From: DASSTJ01 sp035707965
GTDB lineage: Bacteria; Actinomycetota; Actinomycetes; Actinomycetales; Angustibacteraceae
Reading direction: 5' to 3'
Assembly (NCBI GenBank): GCA_035707965.1
Contig: DASSTJ010000054.1
Location: 1 to 8,757, forward strand
Length of the DNA stretch: 8,757 nucleotides
Made by a program: the position numbers and the translations under genes. Below the pieces are notes generated by a model. It was not told where the DNA came from. It saw only the letters and a list, made by a program, of their open reading frames with translations, and ran no database searches. Positions 4,888 through 8,757 of this stretch are shown one piece after another; the first letter of the stretch is position 1; every line of letters starts with the position of its first letter.

Positions 4888-7800
4888 ATGCTGCGCAACC
4901 AGGGGATCCGGACCAAGCTCCTTGCGGTCCTGGCGCTGCCCATCGTGGCGTTGATCGTCATGGCGATGGTCGTGTCGCTGCAGACGTTCGGCGAGGCCCG
5001 CAAGGCCAGTGAGGTCGAGAAGCTCGCGAAGGGCGCCGACACGCTGGGCCAGCTGGTGACCGCCATCCAGTCGGAGCGCTCCATCTCCGCGCAGCTGCTG
5101 GAGAAGAAGCCGGTCGCAGAGCAGGTGAAGAAGGCCCGGCAGACCACCGACCAGGCGCTGGTGAGGACGCGCGGCCTGCTCGCTGGCGTGGACATCACCC
5201 AGCTGTCGCCGCAGGCCGTCGCCGCCGTGGGCGCTGCCACCGCCGGTCACGAGCAGCTGGGGAACGTGCGCGCGCAGGTCGACTCGGGCTACGCCCAGGC
5301 CGACCAGGTCAACGAGCGCTACACCAGCATGATCGCGAACGACATCTCGCTGTCGTCCCGTATCGGTGTCGGCCTCGAGAACCGGTCCATCGGTCGCCAG
5401 CTGAGCGTGTTCTCCAGCGCCCAGACGCTCGCCGAGGTGGCGACGCAGGAGCGCGAGCTCGTGCTCAGCATGATCGGCCAGGGCAAGGTCAACCAGGCCA
5501 CCGCCACGCAGCTCGCCGCGATCGAGGCGCGGGAGCAGGAGGCGCTCGCCGGCTTCCGTCTCGACGCCACCGCCAAGCAGAAGTCCGACCTCGACGCGGC
5601 CGTGTACCTGCCGGTGGAGCCCCGTGCGTCCTACAGCACGATGAAGGCCGAGGTCACGTCGCTGGCCAACGGCGACGCGGTCAAGATCAACAGCAGCGAG
5701 TGGCGCAACGCGTCGAACGACCGCCTGGCGGCGCTGCAGAAGCTGCTGCCGTCGATCGCGAAGAACGTGGCCGACGAGGCCGCTGCCGCGTCGTCGTCCG
5801 CGAGCAACACCGCCCTGCTCGTGCTGGTCGGCGGTCTGCTCCTCGTCGCCCTGCTGCTCGGCCTCGGACTCGTCCTCGCCCGCGCCATCACCCGGCCGCT
5901 GCGTCACCTGACCCACGTCGCCGGTGAGGTCGCCGAAGAGCTTCCTCGCATGGTGGAGCGCATGGCCACCCCCGGTGAGGGACCGGGCGTCACGCTTCCC
6001 GAGATCCCCTTCCGCGGTGAGGACGAGGTGGGCCAGCTGGCCGCCGCGTTCCGCGAGGTCAACGACACGACCGTCCGCGTCGCCGAGGAGCAGGCCGCGC
6101 TGCGCGCCTCCATCGCGGAGATGTTCGTCAACGTCGCCCGCCGCAACCACGTCCTCCTGTCGCGCCAGCTGTCGTTCATCGACCAGCTGGAGCGCACCGA
6201 GGAGAACCCCGACACCCTCGACAACCTCTTCCGGCTCGATCACCTCGCGACCCGGATGCGACGCAACGCCGAGTCGCTCATCGTGCTGGCCGGGATCGAC
6301 GCCGGCCGTCGCCTGCGCCGCCCGATGCCGCTGTCCGACGTGATCCGCACCGCGGTGTCGGAGATCGAGCGGTACGACCGGGTCGACCTGGCCCTGCAGG
6401 CGGACCCGCCGATGGTCGGCCACGTTGCCCTGACCACCGCCCACCTGCTTGCCGAGATGCTCGAGAACGCGACCCAGTTCTCCAACCCGGACACGCGGGT
6501 CATCGCCTCCACCGCCTTCAGCGCTCGCGGCGTCCGCATCACCATCACCGACCTCGGCCTGGGCATGACCTGGGACGAGATCAACGAGGCCAACCAGCGC
6601 ATCGCCAGCCCGCCTGCCACCGAGGTCGTCGGCTCGCAGCGCCTCGGCTTCTACGTGGTCGGCCGCCTGGCCCGTCGCCTCGACGCGTCCGTCGAGCTCA
6701 AGCCGGGTCGTGCCCAGGGCACCGTCGTCACCATCGACCTGCCGCCGGCCCTGTTCGTCTCGGGCACGGTCGTCGAGGCCACCCCGCCGGCCGAGCCGGT
6801 CGCCGAGGAGGCTCAGGCGCCGGCGTCCACCGAGTCGGCCGAGACGCCGTCGGCCGCCGATGCCGGTGACCGCCCGAGCAGCACCGCGTCCGGCCTCCCC
6901 ACCCGGGGTGGCTCCGGCGCCGCTGCCCCGAGCGTCCCGCCGGCGTCCCCCGCGCCCAGCGCTCCCGCCGCTCTCGACGGTGGGCTGCCTCGCCGGTCCG
7001 CCGGCGCCGCAGCGACCCCGCCCCCAGCCGCCCCTGCGGCTGCGCCGGAGGCCGAGCCCGTCGCGCCCCGTGCCGGGATGTTCAGCAGCTTCCGGTCCCG
7101 TCGGGCCGTGGAGTCCGAGGTGGGCTCCGTGGCACCGGTCGAGCCGACGTCCCTGGAGGCGCTGGCGAACGACCTGCCGGAGTTCGTGCCGACGCTCGAC
7201 ACCTCGACGCCTGCGCTGCCCCACCGCAGCGAGGTCCCGGCGACGCCGGCCCTGCCCCCGCGCGGTGACGTCCAGGCGTCGGACGACGAGGTGACCACCG
7301 TCGAGGTCGAGGACGACGAGATCGCCGCACCGGCGCTCGAGGCGTTCCCGACCCCCGTCCTGGAGCCCGAGACCGTGCCCGGGCTCGCGGACGAGCCGTC
7401 CGTCGGCACGGACGTCAGCGAGCTGCCGACCCGTCGTCTCGACCCGCTGGACGCCGAGTGGCAACCGGAGGCCGAGCAGGTCGCGGAGGTGTCCGCAGTC
7501 GAGGCCGCGACCGAGATCCCCGAGGCGCACGTGCCTGCGGACCAGCCGCTCGTCGCGCTGCTCGCCGACGAGCCCGACCCGGTCGCCACGGCTGTCGAGG
7601 TCGAGATCGCCGCCGAGCCCGAACCAGAGCCGGAGACCGTGACCGAGTCGGTCCCGCTCGTCTCCACCGACCCGGTGGAGAGCGGCACGCAGGCGAGGTC
7701 CGCCCTGAGCGAGCTCGCCCGGGGGTCGTCGCAGTCCGACGACGCAGCCGACCCCGAGCCGCTGGCGCCGCAGCCCGTGCCGGCCGTGCCGGTGACGCCC

Positions 7801-8562
7801 GTGGGCGCCCCCGCCATGGACATCCTGCCCACGCGCTCGGGCGGTCGCGGTCTGCGGCTGCGCCGGACCTCGCGACCGAAGGTGACGCGCCCGGCCGCCG
7901 TGCCGGCGCCCGTCCAGCGGCGGGTCGTCCCGGCGGCTCCGCAGCCCGCGGTCCCGACCCAGCCCGCCGCACCGACCACGACCTTCGCGCCGGTGCCCGC
8001 CGCGACGCCGAGCTTCGGCGCTGCGGCACCCGACCTCGGTTCCGCAAGGCCCGACTTCGGTTCGGTGCCGACGCCGGACTTCGGCTCGGCGCCGGCCCCG
8101 GTGCCGGCGGCTGTCGACGAGGTGGTCCCGGCCCCGTCGAGCCTCTTCGCGCCGCCCCCGGCGTCCGTCGAGGAGGCACCGTCGGAGCCGGCCGCGCCGA
8201 CCCCGGCCTTCCCGGCGGCGTCCGTCCCGGCATTGGTGGCGGCGCAGTCCCTGCGCGAGCGGTCCGCCATGGCGTCGGAGGCCCTCTCCGAGCTGAGCGC
8301 GCTGTCGACGTACCGGCCGGAGTCGGTGACCGGCGGCAGCAAGCCGGCGTCTCTGGTGCGGCGCACGCCTGCGGCCACGCCGGCCGCGCAGCTCGCGCAG
8401 CCGCAGGAGCCGCAGGGACCACGCCGGGCGAACCGCAACGCCGCCGACGTCCGCAGCATGCTCAGCGGGTTCCGGGCCGGCGTCGAGCGGGGACGCACGT
8501 CACCGGGAACCGCTCCTGGCACCGCTGCCAGCCCCTACCCCGAAGGCTCGGACGAGACCTAG
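4888..8562 (+). CDS. cvnA: Conservon-type sensor histidine kinase (CvnA-like) with NIT domain and very long disordered tail
   Basis: Membrane sensor kinase of 1224 residues. A short basic N-terminus and helix 1 (11-31) precede an extracytoplasmic helical NIT (nitrate/nitrite sensing type) domain at about 50-300, with VTAIQSERSIS (57-67) near its start. Helix 2 is at 309-331, then HAMP to about 395. The dimerisation region contains FVNVARRNHVLLSRQL and RLDHLATRMRR; H452 in the latter is the best phosphate acceptor candidate, H421 the alternative. ATP-binding boxes follow: LLAEMLENAT (N527), DLGLGM (555-560) and GSQRLGFYVVG (582-592), ending near 621. The remaining 600 residues are Pro/Ala/Glu rich with no predicted fold and recurring short motifs. 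The start is fixed by a good ribosome binding site. It leads the operon, 107 bp ahead of a Roadblock gene. In conservons CvnA works with CvnB, CvnC and the GTPase CvnD in a membrane-associated complex; the signal sensed here is unknown. Confidence 0.92.
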   Translation: MLRNQGIRTKLLAVLALPIVALIVMAMVVSLQTFGEARKASEVEKLAKGADTLGQLVTAIQSERSISAQLLEKKPVAEQVKKARQTTDQALVRTRGLLAGVDITQLSPQAVAAVGAATAGHEQLGNVRAQVDSGYAQADQVNERYTSMIANDISLSSRIGVGLENRSIGRQLSVFSSAQTLAEVATQERELVLSMIGQGKVNQATATQLAAIEAREQEALAGFRLDATAKQKSDLDAAVYLPVEPRASYSTMKAEVTSLANGDAVKINSSEWRNASNDRLAALQKLLPSIAKNVADEAAAASSSASNTALLVLVGGLLLVALLLGLGLVLARAITRPLRHLTHVAGEVAEELPRMVERMATPGEGPGVTLPEIPFRGEDEVGQLAAAFREVNDTTVRVAEEQAALRASIAEMFVNVARRNHVLLSRQLSFIDQLERTEENPDTLDNLFRLDHLATRMRRNAESLIVLAGIDAGRRLRRPMPLSDVIRTAVSEIERYDRVDLALQADPPMVGHVALTTAHLLAEMLENATQFSNPDTRVIASTAFSARGVRITITDLGLGMTWDEINEANQRIASPPATEVVGSQRLGFYVVGRLARRLDASVELKPGRAQGTVVTIDLPPALFVSGTVVEATPPAEPVAEEAQAPASTESAETPSAADAGDRPSSTASGLPTRGGSGAAAPSVPPASPAPSAPAALDGGLPRRSAGAAATPPPAAPAAAPEAEPVAPRAGMFSSFRSRRAVESEVGSVAPVEPTSLEALANDLPEFVPTLDTSTPALPHRSEVPATPALPPRGDVQASDDEVTTVEVEDDEIAAPALEAFPTPVLEPETVPGLADEPSVGTDVSELPTRRLDPLDAEWQPEAEQVAEVSAVEAATEIPEAHVPADQPLVALLADEPDPVATAVEVEIAAEPEPEPETVTESVPLVSTDPVESGTQARSALSELARGSSQSDDAADPEPLAPQPVPAVPVTPVGAPAMDILPTRSGGRGLRLRRTSRPKVTRPAAVPAPVQRRVVPAAPQPAVPTQPAAPTTTFAPVPAATPSFGAAAPDLGSARPDFGSVPTPDFGSAPAPVPAAVDEVVPAPSSLFAPPPASVEEAPSEPAAPTPAFPAASVPALVAAQSLRERSAMASEALSELSALSTYRPESVTGGSKPASLVRRTPAATPAAQLAQPQEPQGPRRANRNAADVRSMLSGFRAGVERGRTSPGTAPGTAASPYPEGSDET
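6895..7836 (+). repeat. Six scattered LPxR motifs in the kinase tail
   Basis: Within the disordered tail the tetrapeptide Leu-Pro-x-Arg occurs at residues 670 (LPTR), 700 (LPRR), 777 (LPHR), 789 (LPPR), 846 (LPTR) and 980 (LPTR). Three are identical LPTR. Spacing is irregular, from 12 to 134 residues. Recurrence of one short motif in otherwise drifting sequence suggests docking sites for a partner. From memory, streptomycete homologues also carry LPRR-type motifs in their tails. Confidence 0.6.
8008..8091 (+). repeat. P-x-F/L-G tandem repeats in the kinase tail
   Basis: Residues 1041-1068 contain PSFG, PDLGS, PDFGS and PDFGS at 7-8 residue intervals, separated by short Ala/Val/Pro/Thr linkers. 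The DNA repeats too (CGACCTCGGTTC, CGACTTCGGTTC, GGACTTCGGCTC), which suggests slippage or local duplication. The cell role is unknown. Confidence 0.65.
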
Positions 8563-8655
8563 GACGGCCCCGTTCGGCGGCACGTCGCCCGACGCGCTCA
8601 AGCCGGAGCCAGCACTGACCGATCACCACCATCAGGCACGACCAGCACGAACGAC

Positions 8656-8660
8656 GGAGG
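8656..8660 (+). promoter_or_regulatory. Ribosome binding site of the Roadblock gene
   Basis: GGAGG lies nine bases ahead of the GTG at 8670. An in-frame ATG at 8679 would be 18 bases away, too far, so GTG is preferred. Confidence 0.75.
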
Positions 8661-8669
8661 AACACCACC

Positions 8670-8757
8670 GTGACGACGATGAGCACCGAGGCAGCCAACT
8701 TCAGCTGGCTCCTCGACAACTTCGTGAAGAGCGTTCCCGGGGTGCGGCATACGCTCG
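8670..8757 (+). CDS. cvnB: Roadblock/LC7 domain protein (CvnB-like), N-terminal fragment
   Basis: Only the first 29 codons are in the window, and the frame is open at the right edge. The segment FSWLLDNFVKSVPGVRHTL (residues 11-29) closely matches the opening helix of actinobacterial Roadblock/LC7 proteins of the CvnB group, which read roughly LxWLLxxFVxxVxGVxHAV. These are small (about 130-140 residues) MglB-like proteins that bind and regulate the partner small GTPase CvnD. The gene follows the kinase gene by 107 bp on the same strand with no clear terminator between them. Start chosen at GTG because of the GGAGG at 8656-8660. The order kinase then Roadblock is the hallmark start of a conservon; the identification rests on few residues but is supported by this context. 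Confidence 0.85.
   Translation, partial: MTTMSTEAANFSWLLDNFVKSVPGVRHTL

Noticed and set aside
4762..7530. Open frame of 922 codons on the minus strand, antisense to the kinase gene
   Set aside because: It is the antisense of a strongly supported kinase gene with intact domains. Its product is Arg/Gly/Leu-rich without recognisable domains. Long antisense frames are expected in very GC-rich codon-biased DNA.
6813..8522. Open frame of 569 codons on the minus strand opposite the kinase tail
   Set aside because: Its Ser/Gly/Ala/Thr-rich product mirrors the low-complexity tail on the other strand and has no domain or ribosome binding site support.
8563..8669. Terminator between the kinase and Roadblock genes
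   Set aside because: Only a short CGTCG-CC-CGACG dyad with a two-base loop is present, too tight to fold into a stable terminator hairpin. Co-transcription is more likely.

Overview
The window is high-GC DNA with dense, compact genes, GTG starts and strong G/C preference at third codon positions, as in an actinobacterium. The protein content fits the Cellulomonas/Micrococcales part of that phylum, but this placement is inference from style only. No RNA gene, insertion sequence or CRISPR array is visible.

Left part (1-2933, minus strand): a three-gene operon reading leftwards. A PadR-family repressor gene is followed by an ABC transporter ATPase and then a large FtsX/MacB-type permease that runs off the left edge. 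The genes overlap by 4 bp (GTGA) and 1 bp (TGATG), so translation is probably coupled. In front of padR lies a well-formed sigma-70-type promoter (TTGACC, 17 bp, TATACA) and two copies of the dyad ATAC-NNN-GTAT spaced 31 bp apart. One covers the -10 region and the other abuts the ribosome binding site. This looks like an autoregulated, probably inducible exporter cassette.

Middle (2934-4887): an intergenic stretch carries a terminator-like hairpin and a striking 16-bp palindrome. Then come two minus-strand metabolic genes, a zinc-free NAD(P)H:quinone oxidoreductase of the PIG3 type and, upstream of it, a MobA-like molybdenum cofactor guanylyltransferase. A 157-bp divergent region separates mobA from the plus-strand operon.

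Right part (4888-8757, plus strand): the start of a 'conservon' type operon. A 1224-residue membrane histidine kinase (CvnA-like: NIT sensor domain between two membrane helices, HAMP, atypical histidine region, HATPase) carries a roughly 600-residue low-complexity tail. It is followed by the first 29 codons of a Roadblock/LC7 protein (CvnB-like). DUF742 (CvnC) and small GTPase (CvnD) genes are expected just past the right edge. The tail contains several recurring short motifs (six LPxR, two M[FL]S[SG]FR, PDFG-type repeats, ALSEL-type segments). These are the least explained part of the window and the main candidates for follow-up.
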